Assembly (NCBI RefSeq): GCF_001434695.1 | Contig: NZ_AZDI01000001.1 | Coordinates: 119,043-183,042 of the forward strand | DNA length: 64,000 bases | Direction of reading: 5' to 3' | Source of the DNA: Dellaglioa algida DSM 15638 | Lineage (GTDB): Bacteria; Bacillota; Bacilli; Lactobacillales; Lactobacillaceae | In this document: in pieces, positions 54,984 through 63,857 of the stretch | Layout: the number at the start of each line of letters is the position of its first letter | Numbering within the stretch: position 1 is the stretch's first letter | Notes under the pieces: generated by a model | What the model was told of the DNA's origin: nothing | The model's database searches: none | Seen by the model: only the letters and a program-made list of their open reading frames with translations | Translations under genes and position numbers: made by a program

Positions 54984-55589
54984 TTATAGATGCTCTATCA
55001 TTTTATCAACGTATTTTAAATAGGGGATAACCGGATTTAAAGTATATTGTAGTTCGAATCCTTCAGTTTGAATCGTTTTCAATGGAATTGATTTACGACC
55101 ATCTTTATTCTGTTGATCCCAGTAGGTAAGAAGTGTTTTTGATGGTAACAAGTATAGCTTATCCAAGGTTGCAAACTTTATTATAACAAAACTAATTCCT
55201 TTTTGTAACACGCAAGCTTTCATGTGTTCAATCTGGTGTTCATGAAAGTTACTCAAGGGAAACGATGTTTTATTTTTGGTTTCCTTTGCCTCAAAATCTA
55301 AATAGTGGCCATTGTAAATACCATTATAATCTGTCGTCGACGCCGTTTGAAAGTAGGCTTCTTTAATGACAGCTGCACTTCGTTTAGGGTAATCAACTTT
55401 TACAATTTTAATAGGCGTTGGTTTTTTATGGATGACGGCGACGTTATTAGCAAGATAAAATGCATTGCTTGCGTTAATATCATCTTCCAATGACATGCCT
55501 CGTTTACCAAATAACAATAGATTTGATTTTTTTGGCGTATTTAAAGGTGATTGTTCATAAATTTTCCCATTCGGATAGTTAATACTCAC
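54984..55589 (-). CDS. recU: Holliday junction resolvase RecU
   Basis: RecU cleaves Holliday junctions and modulates RecA. The 201-residue protein begins (V)SINYPNGKIYEQSPL and holds the nuclease motifs FGKRGMSLEDDINASN, FDAE-like DFEAKETKNKTSFPL and HEHQIEHMK. The ORF opens at a TTG (55607) with no ribosome binding site; GTG 55589 gives the family N-terminus and is chosen. It is followed on the same strand by pbp1A, the conserved recU-ponA pair. Confidence 0.95.
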   Translation of the reverse strand: MSINYPNGKIYEQSPLNTPKKSNLLLFGKRGMSLEDDINASNAFYLANNVAVIHKKPTPIKIVKVDYPKRSAAVIKEAYFQTASTTDYNGIYNGHYLDFEAKETKNKTSFPLSNFHEHQIEHMKACVLQKGISFVIIKFATLDKLYLLPSKTLLTYWDQQNKDGRKSIPLKTIQTEGFELQYTLNPVIPYLKYVDKMIEHL

Positions 55590-55700
55590 GATTATCTCAC
55601 ACTCCAATCTAAAATATTATAACAATAAGTGATATAATTTAATAGCTTTAAAGGATTTGGTAACATATTCTTAATATAAGGAAAGGATGCCTAATTAATT

Positions 55701-56267
55701 ATGAAACGTTTATGGGTGACCGGTTATCGAACATATGAGTTGGGTATTTTTAACGAAAACGACCCTAAAATAACCATAATAAAAAGTGCAATCAAAAAAA
55801 ATATTATTAATGAAATAGAAAATGGGTTGGAGTGGGTTATAACTGGACCTCAACTTGGCATTGAACAATGGACGGCACAAATCTGTTTGGATATGCAAAC
55901 AGATTATCCGGACTTTAAAGTATCGCTTATGTTACCATTCAAAGAGTTTGGTAACAATTGGAAAGACGATAAAAAACTAGTTTTGAGTCAAATTTTAAAT
56001 AAAGTTGATTTCTCTGGCTACGTTAGTAATGATGTTTATCAGTCGCCACAACAATTAAAGAATTATCAATCATTTATGATTGAGCATACAGATGGTGCTT
56101 TACTAGTATATGATCCAGAAAATGAGGGTAAAACAAAATTTGATTTGCTAAAAATTAAAAATGTCAAAGAATCAAAAGAGTATCGGTTACGTATGATAGA
56201 TTTCATGGAATTAGAGGATGTTGCAAGTGAAATTGAAGAAGAACGAAATAATCATTTGAATTATTGA
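55701..56267 (+). CDS. ypsA: DUF1273 family protein YpsA
   Basis: YpsA is a SLOG/LOG-like nucleotide-binding protein linked to cell division in B. subtilis and staphylococci. The 188-residue protein has RLWVTGYRTYELGIF at the N-terminus, WVITGPQLGIEQWTAQI and FMIEHTDGALLVYDPENEGK. It lies between divergent recU and gpsB, as in relatives. The exact biochemical activity is unknown. Confidence 0.92.
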   Translation: MKRLWVTGYRTYELGIFNENDPKITIIKSAIKKNIINEIENGLEWVITGPQLGIEQWTAQICLDMQTDYPDFKVSLMLPFKEFGNNWKDDKKLVLSQILNKVDFSGYVSNDVYQSPQQLKNYQSFMIEHTDGALLVYDPENEGKTKFDLLKIKNVKESKEYRLRMIDFMELEDVASEIEEERNNHLNY

Positions 56268-56283
56268 ATAATTCTGCTATAAT
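56256..56283 (+). promoter_or_regulatory. Probable gpsB promoter
   Basis: TTGAAT (56256-56261) and TATAAT (56278-56283) are 16 bases apart. The promoter overlaps the end of ypsA and lies 51 bases before the gpsB start. Confidence 0.65.
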
Positions 56284-56333
56284 AAACGAGTATTAACATT
56301 ATTTATGAGAAATTAGTGATGAGGTGTACGAAT

Positions 56334-56675
56334 ATGACGGATGTTAATTTTTCACCTAAAGATATCCTACAAAAGCATTTTGAAACAAAAATGCGTGGAT
56401 ATGATTCTAAAGAAGTTGACGAATTTCTTGATGACGTTATTAAAGATTACGAAACCTTTGATAAAGAAGTCAAAAAAGTTCAAGAAGAAAATGATCGTCT
56501 AATTGCGCAAGTTGATGAACTTACGAAACAGGTAACTGTGGGTAAGAGTTCACAAACAACTCAAACAACGTCTACAACTTCAAATATGGATATTCTTAAA
56601 CGTTTATCAAATTTGGAACGTCGCGTATTTGGTGCTCAACTAGATGAAAATGAAAATTCTAGAAATCAATTTTAA
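56334..56675 (+). CDS. gpsB: Cell division protein GpsB
   Basis: GpsB is a DivIVA-like adaptor that links PBP1-type enzymes and the division ring. The 113-residue protein has the conserved [20 protein letters not shown] lipid-binding loop, [16 protein letters not shown] and a coiled coil, then a Ser/Thr linker and a short C-terminal trimerisation helix. The longer ORF from 56316 includes the GATGAGGTG ribosome binding site, so ATG 56334 is used. It lies next to ypsA and near pbp1A. Confidence 0.94.
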   Translation: MTDVNFSPKDILQKHFETKMRGYDSKEVDEFLDDVIKDYETFDKEVKKVQEENDRLIAQVDELTKQVTVGKSSQTTQTTSTTSNMDILKRLSNLERRVFGAQLDENENSRNQF

Positions 56676-56705
56676 ATTAATTGAATGATGTAGTAATATA
56701 GATTC

Positions 56706-57087
56706 AGTGTAAATTTCGGGTAATTGCGGTCTATTAAGTTAGGCTGAGGAAAGTCCATGCTTGCACAAGCTGAGATGCTTGTAGTGTTCGTGCTTGGTGA
56801 AAAAATAAGCCAAGGTACCTTCGGGTAACGGCGGATAAAATGACTAAGGCTTCGGCTATGTCAAAGTAATCTGTAAAGTGCCACAGAGACGATACAATAT
56901 TGGAAACGGTATTGCTGGAACGCGGTAAACCCCACGAGTAGGCAACCCAAACTTTGGTAGGGGCGCTTCATGACGGAAATGAACAAATCATGGGGGCAGA
57001 TAATATCTGGAGATAGATGATTACCACTGATTTCATCGCCTGAGATGGATGACGTACAAAACATGGCTTATAGAAATTTACATGATT
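56706..57087 (+). ncRNA. rnpB: RNase P RNA component, type B
   Basis: This is the ribozyme that matures tRNA 5' ends. The conserved type B landmarks are GAGGAAAGTCCATGCTTGCA near 56746, CCCCACGAGTAGGCAACCC near 56930, and ACATGGCTTATAGAAATTTA near the 3' end. Terminal helix P1 pairs TGTAAATTTC (56708-56717) with GAAATTTACA (57073-57082). A terminator follows at 57096. The exact ends are estimated to within about ten bases. The downstream gene is the RNA methyltransferase. Confidence 0.95.
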
Positions 57088-57095
57088 TCAGGATG

Positions 57096-57136
57096 AACTA
57101 GGATGAAGGATTTTCTTTTATCCTAGTTTTTTTTAT
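57096..57136 (+). terminator. rnpB terminator
   Basis: The stem AACTAGGAT / ATCCTAGTT, with a 15-base loop, is followed by a run of T. Confidence 0.85.
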
Positions 57137-57167
57137 TAAAAAAATTAAATTATAGTGAAGGTGCAAA

Positions 57168-58304
57168 ATGGAAACTTTTAAATTATTGGCAACCGCAGCC
57201 AGCGGTATTGAGTCAATTGTTGGAAATGAACTTAAACATATGGGCTACAATGTCCAAGTTGAAAACAGTCGTGTTCGTTTCGAAGGAACGATGGAAGATG
57301 TAATTAACACTAATCTCTGGTTGAGGAGTGCTGATCGCGTTAAGATTATTGTCGGCGAATTTACTGCCACTACTTTTGATGATCTATTTGAACAAACAAA
57401 GGCAATCTCTTGGGATAAATTTTTACCCTTGGATGCGGAGTTCCCCGTCCAAGGTAAATCTCAAAAATCAACACTTTATAGTGTGCCAGATGCACAAGCG
57501 ATTGTTAAAAAAGCAATTGTTGATCAATTAAGCGATGTTTATCATCGAACTACGCGTCTACCTGAAACAGGAGCTAAATACCCATTAGAAGTTGCTATTA
57601 ATAAAGATAATGTTCTTTTAACGCTTGATACGACAGGTAGCAGTTTATTTAAACGTGGCTATCGTGTTGAAAAGGGTTACGCACCATTAAAAGAAAATAT
57701 GGCTGCCGCTCTAGTTATGTTAACAAATTGGTACCCGGATAAACCATTCGTTGATCCAGTATGTGGTTCGGGAACAATTCCAATTGAAGCAGCATTGATT
57801 GGGCACAATATTGCACCAGGTATTGGTCGCTACTTTGTGTTTGAAGATTGGGATTTTGTTGAAAAAGGACTCTTCGACCGATTAAGAGAAACGGCAAAAG
57901 GTGAAGCAAATCTTGATGTTGTTTTAGATATTGCAGGATATGATATTGATGCCGGCATGATTGAAATTGCTAAAAAGAATGCAGCCGAGGCAGGCGTTTT
58001 AGATAGTATTGAGTTTAAGCAACTCGCCGCAAAAGATTTCACGACTGAAAAAGAAAATGGTGTTTTAGTTGCCAATCCGCCATATGGTGAACGATTGAGT
58101 GATACTGAATCTGTTCGTGTCTTATATAAACAGATGGGTGTTGTTTATAAACAAATGCCAACTTGGAGTAAATATATTTTAACAAGCGACCTAACTTTTG
58201 AAGAGTTTTATGGATCAAGGGCGTCAAAAAAACGAAAATTATATAACGGCTCGTTAAGAACGGACTATTTCCAATATTGGGGCAAGCGTAAACCCAGAGT
58301 CTAA
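57168..58304 (+). CDS. ypsC: THUMP-domain class I RNA methyltransferase (RlmL/YpsC-like)
   Basis: This 378-residue protein has an N-terminal THUMP domain (LKHMGYNVQVENSRVRFEG) and a Rossmann methyltransferase domain with VDPVCGSGTIPIEAALIG and the catalytic NPPYGERLSD, the N6/N2-guanine type. It corresponds to YpsC, homologous to the N-terminal methyltransferase half of RlmL, and is expected to modify 23S rRNA. It lies directly after rnpB, as in many Firmicutes. The 346-base gap after it has no gene. Confidence 0.93.
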   Translation: METFKLLATAASGIESIVGNELKHMGYNVQVENSRVRFEGTMEDVINTNLWLRSADRVKIIVGEFTATTFDDLFEQTKAISWDKFLPLDAEFPVQGKSQKSTLYSVPDAQAIVKKAIVDQLSDVYHRTTRLPETGAKYPLEVAINKDNVLLTLDTTGSSLFKRGYRVEKGYAPLKENMAAALVMLTNWYPDKPFVDPVCGSGTIPIEAALIGHNIAPGIGRYFVFEDWDFVEKGLFDRLRETAKGEANLDVVLDIAGYDIDAGMIEIAKKNAAEAGVLDSIEFKQLAAKDFTTEKENGVLVANPPYGERLSDTESVRVLYKQMGVVYKQMPTWSKYILTSDLTFEEFYGSRASKKRKLYNGSLRTDYFQYWGKRKPRV

Positions 58305-58584
58305 TGAATTGAATTATATCTAACTTATTAATAAATTAGATGTCTAAACAGTCATAATTTATTATTATAAGTATTGTTGATGAAAGTATTACAAGAAATC
58401 TGCTATTTAATAGTGGGTTTCTTTTTTTATCAATAATGTATCCTGAATTTTTATATCCTGGACTAGTCTATCTAAAGTTGTTGTTCTTTTATATTTTTTG
58501 AATTAAACGGATGGCGCTAAGAATGTTGCTACATCAACGCGTAAGAACCTATGTGTGCTCCGTATAAATAAAAAAATAACATTT
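58305..58584. other. Intergenic stretch without a recognised gene
   Basis: The gap between ypsC and the nitroreductase holds a terminator at 58393-58429 and then about 150 bases (58430-58584) in which I see no supported ORF or known RNA. A slightly GC-richer patch at 58507-58560 stands out but matches nothing I recognise. Confidence 0.5.
58393..58429 (+). terminator. Terminator after ypsC
   Basis: The stem AAGAAAtC...CTATT / AATAG...GgTTTCTT is followed by TTTTTTT. It stands about 90 bases after the ypsC stop. Confidence 0.7.
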
Positions 58585-58617
58585 ATCACTTTACTTATTA
58601 AAAGTAAGTGATATACT
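58585..58617 (+). promoter_or_regulatory. Nitroreductase promoter with overlapping inverted repeat
   Basis: TTTACT (58590-58595) and TATACT (58612-58617) are 16 bases apart. An inverted repeat ATCACTT...AAGTGAT (58585-58612), with inner ACTT / AAGT, covers the spacer, so a repressor may bind it. Confidence 0.6.
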
Positions 58618-58650
58618 AAGTATATTCAATTAGAGAAGGAGAACTTAACT

Positions 58651-59253
58651 ATGAAAACTCAATTATTAGATCTTATGGAACAACGTCGCACAATCTATGC
58701 TTTAGGTGAAAATGTAAGTCAAACACCAGACGAAATTAGCAGTGTTATCGAAGGTGCTGTTAAGCAATCACCAACTTCATTTAATAACCAATCAATCAGA
58801 GCAGCTGTTTTATTCGGTAAGAACTCAGATAAAGTTTGGGATATTGTTGAAAAACGTCTTGAATCTGAAGTGCCTAATGCAGATGCTTACAAAAAAACAC
58901 AAGAAAAAATTGCTTCATTCCGTGCCGGATTTGGAACGGTCTTATACTTTATAGATACTAGTGTTATTGCTCAAAACGAAAAAGATTTTGCATTATACGC
59001 TGATAACTTCAGAGTATGGGCAGAACAAGGTTTGGGCGGCGCTCAACAAAGTGTTTGGACGGCATTAGCCGAAAATGGTATTGGCGCAAGCTTACAACAT
59101 TACAATCCACTTATCGATGTTGAAATTAGAAATGCATTTAATATTCCAGAAAACTGGGAATTACGTGCACAAATGCCATTTGGTTCAATTGAAGCAGTAG
59201 CAGGCGATAAAGATTTTATGTCTGATGACGATCGTTTCTTAGTAATCAAATAA
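58651..59253 (+). CDS. Nitroreductase family protein (Frm2/Hbn1-like)
   Basis: This 200-residue FMN-dependent oxidoreductase matches the nitroreductase group related to fungal Frm2/Hbn1: LMEQRRTIYALGENV, SPTSFNNQSIRAAVLFG, FRVWAEQGLGGAQQSVWTAL and GIGASLQHYNPLID. It probably reduces nitro compounds, quinones or lipid peroxides in the cytosol. It is a single-gene unit with a promoter and a terminator of its own. The substrate is unknown. Confidence 0.92.
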   Translation: MKTQLLDLMEQRRTIYALGENVSQTPDEISSVIEGAVKQSPTSFNNQSIRAAVLFGKNSDKVWDIVEKRLESEVPNADAYKKTQEKIASFRAGFGTVLYFIDTSVIAQNEKDFALYADNFRVWAEQGLGGAQQSVWTALAENGIGASLQHYNPLIDVEIRNAFNIPENWELRAQMPFGSIEAVAGDKDFMSDDDRFLVIK

Positions 59254-59264
59254 TCATTAAAATG

Positions 59265-59293
59265 GATGAAACTTAAGGTTTCATCTTTTTTTT
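59265..59293 (+). terminator. Terminator after the nitroreductase gene
   Basis: The stem GATGAAAC.../ GTTTCATC-type hairpin (GATGAAAC-ttaag-GTTTCATC) is followed by eight T. Confidence 0.9.
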
Positions 59294-59378
59294 GTAAAAA
59301 TTTAAAAATAACTGTTTAGTTATGTTAGACTTTAAACATGAATAAATTATCTTAGATTGGCGGAGAGGGATAACGCGT

Positions 59379-59768
59379 ATGCAAAGACATCAAAAAACAT
59401 ATTTTTACCAGCCTGAACTAGCAAAAACGGTTATTTTATGGTCATGGACATTTTGTATATTATTGAGTAGTTTATTACTATGGTTAGAGATTACAACGAT
59501 ACAGATTTGGACAATTATTTTATTTCTTATTTTTCTTATTATATCGGTCATTCAGATTTTAAGCCGAAAATTAATAATTGACGATAAAAATATCAAATTG
59601 ACAAAAGTTATTCGAAAATATAATGAAACGATTGAAATTTCTGAAATTAAAAAAGTTAAACTGAGAAGATTTGGGCTTTCATTTTATTTTTCCGATGGTA
59701 AGAAGTCAATTGTTTTAAACTCTAGAAGTAAGCTACAGCTATATACGGATTTACAAATAGATAAATAA
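59379..59768 (+). CDS. ebsA: EbsA-like small membrane protein
   Basis: This 129-residue protein has two membrane helices near the N-terminus (about 17-37 and 42-60) and a C-terminal PH-like beta domain (LIIDDKNIKLTKVIRKYNET, ISEIKKVKLRRFG, FSDGKKSIVLNS). It resembles the EbsA family of lactobacilli, named from an enterococcal surface gene of uncertain role. The ATG is preceded by a weak GGAGAGGG site. It stands between the nitroreductase and purE. Confidence 0.75.
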   Translation: MQRHQKTYFYQPELAKTVILWSWTFCILLSSLLLWLEITTIQIWTIILFLIFLIISVIQILSRKLIIDDKNIKLTKVIRKYNETIEISEIKKVKLRRFGLSFYFSDGKKSIVLNSRSKLQLYTDLQIDK

Positions 59769-59797
59769 ACGATGCCGGTTGGTGTCGTTTATTTTTT
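59764..59797 (+). terminator. Terminator after the EbsA-like gene
   Basis: The hairpin AATAAACGATGCC / GGTGTCGTTTATT with two wobble pairs is followed by T residues. It overlaps the stop codon. Confidence 0.75.
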
Positions 59798-59842
59798 GTT
59801 AAAAAGAAATATTAAAAATAAATTGGTGTAATATAACCATTA

Positions 59843-59855
59843 AAATACGAACTAT
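59843..59855 (+). promoter_or_regulatory. PurBox (PurR binding site) upstream of purE
   Basis: AAATACGAACTAT matches the lactic acid bacteria PurBox AWWWCCGAACWWT at 12 of 13 positions. Its centre lies about 77 bases before the expected transcription start, close to the activating position described for Lactococcus PurR (from memory). Confidence 0.6.
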
Positions 59856-59890
59856 TTTTATTATATTTTAGATATTATCCTTTTTTTGCT

Positions 59891-59919
59891 TTGACACAAT
59901 GCTTAGTTGCTGATAAGAT
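59891..59919 (+). promoter_or_regulatory. purE promoter
   Basis: A perfect TTGACA (59891-59896) and TAAGAT (59914-59919) are 17 bases apart, 27 bases before the purE ATG. No riboswitch could be fitted in the short leader. Confidence 0.75.
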
Positions 59920-59946
59920 AGGCTTATTAAAATTGGAGGTAATCTA

Positions 59947-60432
59947 ATGGCAGAGGTAGCAATTGTAATGGGCTCAATTTCTGACTGGACCACAATGGTA
60001 TTTACGGCTAATATATTAGATGAGCTTAAAATTACATATGATAAGAAGGTTATCTCGGCGCATCGAATGCCAGCTGAGATGTCTGAATTTGCGATGAGTG
60101 CGGAGGAAAATGGTTATAAGGTCATTATCGCAGGTGCCGGTGGTGCCGCGCATCTACCCGGCATGATTGCCTCTTCAACGAGCCTCCCTGTGGTAGGCGT
60201 ACCCGTACAGTCTCACGCACTGAGTGGGATGGATTCTTTATTATCAATTGTGCAAATGCCAGCAGGAACGCCGGTGGCAACTATGGCTATTGGTAAAGCC
60301 GGTGCAACAAATGCTGGTATTTTTGCCGCAAAAATTTGTGGTTTATATAATTCAAAAATAAATGATGCATTAAAAGTATATCAACTGCAGATTCGTCAAA
60401 AATCCTTGGAAAGTAGTGATTTACTTGACTAA
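59947..60432 (+). CDS. purE: N5-carboxyaminoimidazole ribonucleotide mutase PurE
   Basis: PurE converts N5-CAIR to CAIR in purine synthesis. The 161-residue class I protein has MGSISDWTTM, SAHRMP (usual SAHRTP), IAGAGGAAHLPGMIA, PVVGVPVQS and QMPAGTPVATMAIGKAGATN, so the catalytic residues look intact. A GGAGG site precedes the ATG. It overlaps purK and forms a three-gene operon with purB. Confidence 0.96.
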   Translation: MAEVAIVMGSISDWTTMVFTANILDELKITYDKKVISAHRMPAEMSEFAMSAEENGYKVIIAGAGGAAHLPGMIASSTSLPVVGVPVQSHALSGMDSLLSIVQMPAGTPVATMAIGKAGATNAGIFAAKICGLYNSKINDALKVYQLQIRQKSLESSDLLD

Positions 60433-61546
60433 AAAAATATTACCAGGACAGATAATTGGGATCATAGGCGGTGGACAGTTAGGTAAAATGATGACGACAT
60501 CTGCAAAAGAGATGGGTTATCGTGTTATTATTTTGGATCCAGAAGAGGACTGCCCTGCAGCTCAGGTTGCTGATGAACAGGTTATCGCCAGTTATGATGA
60601 TGAAAGTGCTATCATAAATCTTGCGAAAATGTGTGATGTTTTGACTTTTGAATTTGAAAATGTGAATGCAGATACGATTGACATGGCAAAACATTACTGC
60701 TATATACCGCAAGGATCAACCGCATTACGCATTTCTCAGGATAGAATTAGTGAGAAACGTTTTTTAGCGGCACGTAATTTTCCAATTGCACCGTTTAAAG
60801 TAATTCTAAATTCAGTTGAGTTACAAGATGCAATCAAAATGATGGGCTATCCGGCCATTTTAAAAACGGTTCGTGGTGGGTATGATGGCAAGGGGCAAGT
60901 TATTCTGAAAAATGCTCAAAATTTAACTGAAGCGATAAATCTTCTTCAAAATGGTGAGTGCGTGTTAGAAGGGTTCGTTCAATTTAATCGTGAAGTCTCC
61001 GTTATTATTGCTAGGAATGAATTAGGACAACAAAGTATCTTTCCAATTATTGAGAATCGACATCGCAACAATATTTTACATGAAAGTTTTTGTCCAAGTT
61101 TATTGTCAGTTGAAATGGCTACAAAAATCGAAATGATTGCCAGTAAAATTGCTGATGACTGTTTGTCTGTTGGAACGATGGGTATTGAATTTTTCATCTC
61201 AGATTCGGGAGGTATTTACGTTAATGAGATAGCGCCCAGACCCCATAATTCTGGGCATTTAACGATGGAAGCTTGTTCTCTATCACAATTTGAAGCGCAT
61301 ATTCGAGGCATTTGCAATTTACCAATGCCAAATCCGCAATTATTATCTGGTGCTATTATGATTAATATTTTGGGGCAGCATACTTCAAAAGTCTTGAATG
61401 AGATTAAGAATAAAGCGCAATGGCATTTTCATTTTTATGGTAAAGAAGAAGTGAAAAAAAATCGAAAAATGGGCCATATAACGGTTTTAACAAACAATTT
61501 GGAACAGGCAACAACAGATATTTATCAAACAAAAATTTGGGATTAA
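60425..61546 (+). CDS. purK: N5-carboxyaminoimidazole ribonucleotide synthase PurK
   Basis: PurK carboxylates AIR with ATP and bicarbonate, giving the PurE substrate. The ATP-grasp protein has GIIGGGQLGKMM at the N-terminus, RGGYDGKGQVILKNA, and EIAPRPHNSGHLTMEACSLS. The GTG at 60416 is only three bases from GGAAA; TTG 60425 (giving 373 residues) has an 11-base gap and is preferred, though both are possible. It overlaps purE by eight bases. Confidence 0.94.
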   Translation: MTKKILPGQIIGIIGGGQLGKMMTTSAKEMGYRVIILDPEEDCPAAQVADEQVIASYDDESAIINLAKMCDVLTFEFENVNADTIDMAKHYCYIPQGSTALRISQDRISEKRFLAARNFPIAPFKVILNSVELQDAIKMMGYPAILKTVRGGYDGKGQVILKNAQNLTEAINLLQNGECVLEGFVQFNREVSVIIARNELGQQSIFPIIENRHRNNILHESFCPSLLSVEMATKIEMIASKIADDCLSVGTMGIEFFISDSGGIYVNEIAPRPHNSGHLTMEACSLSQFEAHIRGICNLPMPNPQLLSGAIMINILGQHTSKVLNEIKNKAQWHFHFYGKEEVKKNRKMGHITVLTNNLEQATTDIYQTKIWD

Positions 61547-61561
61547 GAGAGGAAGATAATA

Positions 61562-62857
61562 ATGATTGATCGTTATACAAATGCTGAGATGGGTGCTGTT
61601 TGGTCAGATGAAAATAAATACAATGCGTGGCTAGAGGTTGAAATTTTAGCCAGCGAGGCTTGGGTTGAGTTAGGGCATGTACCAGCAGCAGATGCAGGTA
61701 AAATTCGCAAAAATGCCAGTTTTGATATTGATCGTATTTTAGAAATAGAACAAGAAACAAAACATGATGTTGTTGCCTTTACAAGAGCCGTTTCGGAATC
61801 TCTTGGAGAAGAACGTAAATGGGTTCATTATGGGTTAACATCTACTGATGTGGTTGATACTGCCTATGGTTCTATTTTAAAACAGGCCAACAATATCTTA
61901 CGTAAGGATATTGAAGAATTTATGACTGTTTTAGCCGATAAGGCGGTTGAGTATAAAGATACCGTTATGATGGGGAGAACGCATGGGGTACACGCTGAAC
62001 CAACAACTTTTGGACTAAAAATTGCCTTGTGGTATTCAGAAATGAAACGCCATCAAACTCGCTTTGAAGCTGCGGCCTCAGAAGTTGAAGCGGGCAAAAT
62101 AAGTGGCGCAGTTGGAACTTTTGCGAACATTCCAATGTTTGTTGAAACTTTTGTGTGTGAGCATCTTGGAATTAGGCCACAAGAAATTTCAACACAGGTC
62201 CTACCGCGAGACTTGCACGCTAACTATGTATCAGAAATGGCCTTACTTGCGACGTCAATTGAAAAAATGGCGACAGAGATTCGTGGACTACAAAAAAGTG
62301 AAACACGTGAAGTTGAAGAATACTTTGCTAAAGGACAAAAAGGGTCATCTGCCATGCCACATAAACGTAATCCAATTGGCTCCGAAAATATTACAGGATT
62401 AGCACGTGTTATTCGAGGTCATATGGTGACGGCTTTTGAGGACGTTACACTATGGCATGAACGTGATATTTCGCATAGTTCTGCGGAACGTATTATTTTA
62501 CCCGATACAACTATTTTATTAGATTACATGTTACGTCGATTTACAAAAATCATTAAAGAGTTAACTGTATTTCCAGATAACATGAAAAAAAATATGGGTC
62601 GGACTTTTGGTCTTATCTATAGTCAACGAGTTTTGCTTAAATTAATTGATAGCGGGATGTCCAGAGAAGCCGCATACGATTTGATTCAACCTAAGACCGC
62701 AATTTCGTGGGATCAACAGATTCAATTTCGACCATTGTTGGAAGCAGATGAACAAATCATGTCGGCACTAACTCAGGAAGATTTGGATGAAGCGTTTGAT
62801 TATCATTATCACATTCGAAATGTTGACGCAATTTTTAAACGAATTGGTCTTATTTAG
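61562..62857 (+). CDS. purB: Adenylosuccinate lyase
   Basis: PurB cleaves SAICAR and adenylosuccinate, the only enzyme used both in de novo synthesis and in making AMP from IMP. The 431-residue protein has [16 protein letters not shown], the signature [20 protein letters not shown] with the mobile-loop serines, and [11 protein letters not shown]. It is 15 bases downstream of purK. No other pur genes follow; a terminator and a gap come next. Confidence 0.97.
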   Translation: MIDRYTNAEMGAVWSDENKYNAWLEVEILASEAWVELGHVPAADAGKIRKNASFDIDRILEIEQETKHDVVAFTRAVSESLGEERKWVHYGLTSTDVVDTAYGSILKQANNILRKDIEEFMTVLADKAVEYKDTVMMGRTHGVHAEPTTFGLKIALWYSEMKRHQTRFEAAASEVEAGKISGAVGTFANIPMFVETFVCEHLGIRPQEISTQVLPRDLHANYVSEMALLATSIEKMATEIRGLQKSETREVEEYFAKGQKGSSAMPHKRNPIGSENITGLARVIRGHMVTAFEDVTLWHERDISHSSAERIILPDTTILLDYMLRRFTKIIKELTVFPDNMKKNMGRTFGLIYSQRVLLKLIDSGMSREAAYDLIQPKTAISWDQQIQFRPLLEADEQIMSALTQEDLDEAFDYHYHIRNVDAIFKRIGLI

Positions 62858-62938
62858 TATCATTTAAAGGGATTTTAAGTTTTGTAGTTATCAATGTGAA
62901 TTGTTATTAATAATGAATGGAACGGTTTAATAATAAGG

Positions 62939-62986
62939 TTATCGGAAGGTGTCCCTAATTGGGAAATACTTCCGATAATTTTTTTT
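62939..62986 (+). terminator. Terminator of the purEKB operon
   Basis: The stem TTATCGGAAG / CTTCCGATAA with an inner TCCC / GGGA stem is followed by TTTTTTTT, about 80 bases after the purB stop. Confidence 0.9.
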
Positions 62987-63072
62987 ATTACAGTTAATGT
63001 ATTTTTTAATCGTTGAGAATGCTGTTGACGGAATATTCAGCTTAAACTTACTTTATATATCTCTAGGCAAAT
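62987..63072. other. Short intergenic segment with a possible orphan promoter
   Basis: TTGACG (63025-63030) and TACTTT (63049-63054), 18 bases apart, face the + direction with only a bidirectional hairpin downstream and no ORF. It may be spurious or may drive a very short RNA. Confidence 0.25.
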
Positions 63073-63129
63073 AAAAAACACTTCACGTTAGGATTGATTA
63101 TTACAATCTCAACTAATGAAATGTTTTTT
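63073..63129. terminator. Bidirectional hairpin terminator downstream of the reductase gene
   Basis: The imperfect stem AAAAAACACTTCACGTTAG / CTAATGAAATGTTTTTT also has an inner GATTG / CAATC stem. It lies 45 bases after the stop of the minus-strand reductase gene. Confidence 0.75.
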
Positions 63130-63173
63130 ATGGTCTACTACATCCCAGAACTAGCACTGCTGTTAATCCTTAA

Positions 63174-63752
63174 TTAGAATTTAATTTTACGAAGTGCAGC
63201 TTCGCGTTTAGCGAGCTTAGCATCACCATCAAAGGTCAGCCATTTAAATTTTTTTAGACCAATTTTATGAAAAGTTCCTACCCAGAATGAGTAGAAGACG
63301 GGTTTATGATAATGTAATTTATAATAAAGAGGCGGGGTTCCCATAGTTGTCATCATGATAACCGTGGGATTTTTAGGAAAAGGCGATTTTCCATGCTTAG
63401 GTAAAATTGAACGTGATAAAACTTTGTCTAAAAATCCTTTTGTCATAGCAGGCATAAGTTCCCACCAAATTGGAAAAATAAAAATAATTTTATCCGCGTC
63501 TAATAGGCGGTTCTGGTAATCTAATGTTTGTGGATCTAAAGAATGTCCCGTTCGCCAACTGGCTAAATCTTCAGCTGACATAACGGGGTTAAAATGATCT
63601 GCATGTAAATCGATAATATCAACGTCTTCACCTTTTGCCTTAAGCATGCTAACTGTCTGCTTAAGGACAGCGGCGGCATAGGCACGATTATGAGGTTCAT
63701 TTTCACTGGCAATTGCAGTGTAAGGGTGGTCAAAAATAATAACATTTTTCAT
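63174..63752 (-). CDS. NAD(P)H oxidoreductase, flavodoxin-like fold (quinone reductase family)
   Basis: This 192-residue protein has the flavodoxin-like fold of NQO1/KefF-type reductases: VIIFDHPYTAIASENEPHNR at the N-terminus (FAD/FMN phosphate loop), IIFIFPIWWELMPAMTKGF and MMTTMGTPPLYYKLHY. It likely reduces quinones or azo compounds. The ATG follows AAGGAAAT on the minus strand. It is divergent from an unidentified gene at the right edge. Confidence 0.88.
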   Translation of the reverse strand: MKNVIIFDHPYTAIASENEPHNRAYAAAVLKQTVSMLKAKGEDVDIIDLHADHFNPVMSAEDLASWRTGHSLDPQTLDYQNRLLDADKIIFIFPIWWELMPAMTKGFLDKVLSRSILPKHGKSPFPKNPTVIMMTTMGTPPLYYKLHYHKPVFYSFWVGTFHKIGLKKFKWLTFDGDAKLAKREAALRKIKF

Positions 63753-63857
63753 TTTATTTCCTTCTTTCTGTTTATATTCTTTGGAATGTAAACTATAATA
63801 ATACGTGACGGTGTAAATGTCAAATATATATTCCTAGGAATTTAAAAGAGGCTTACT

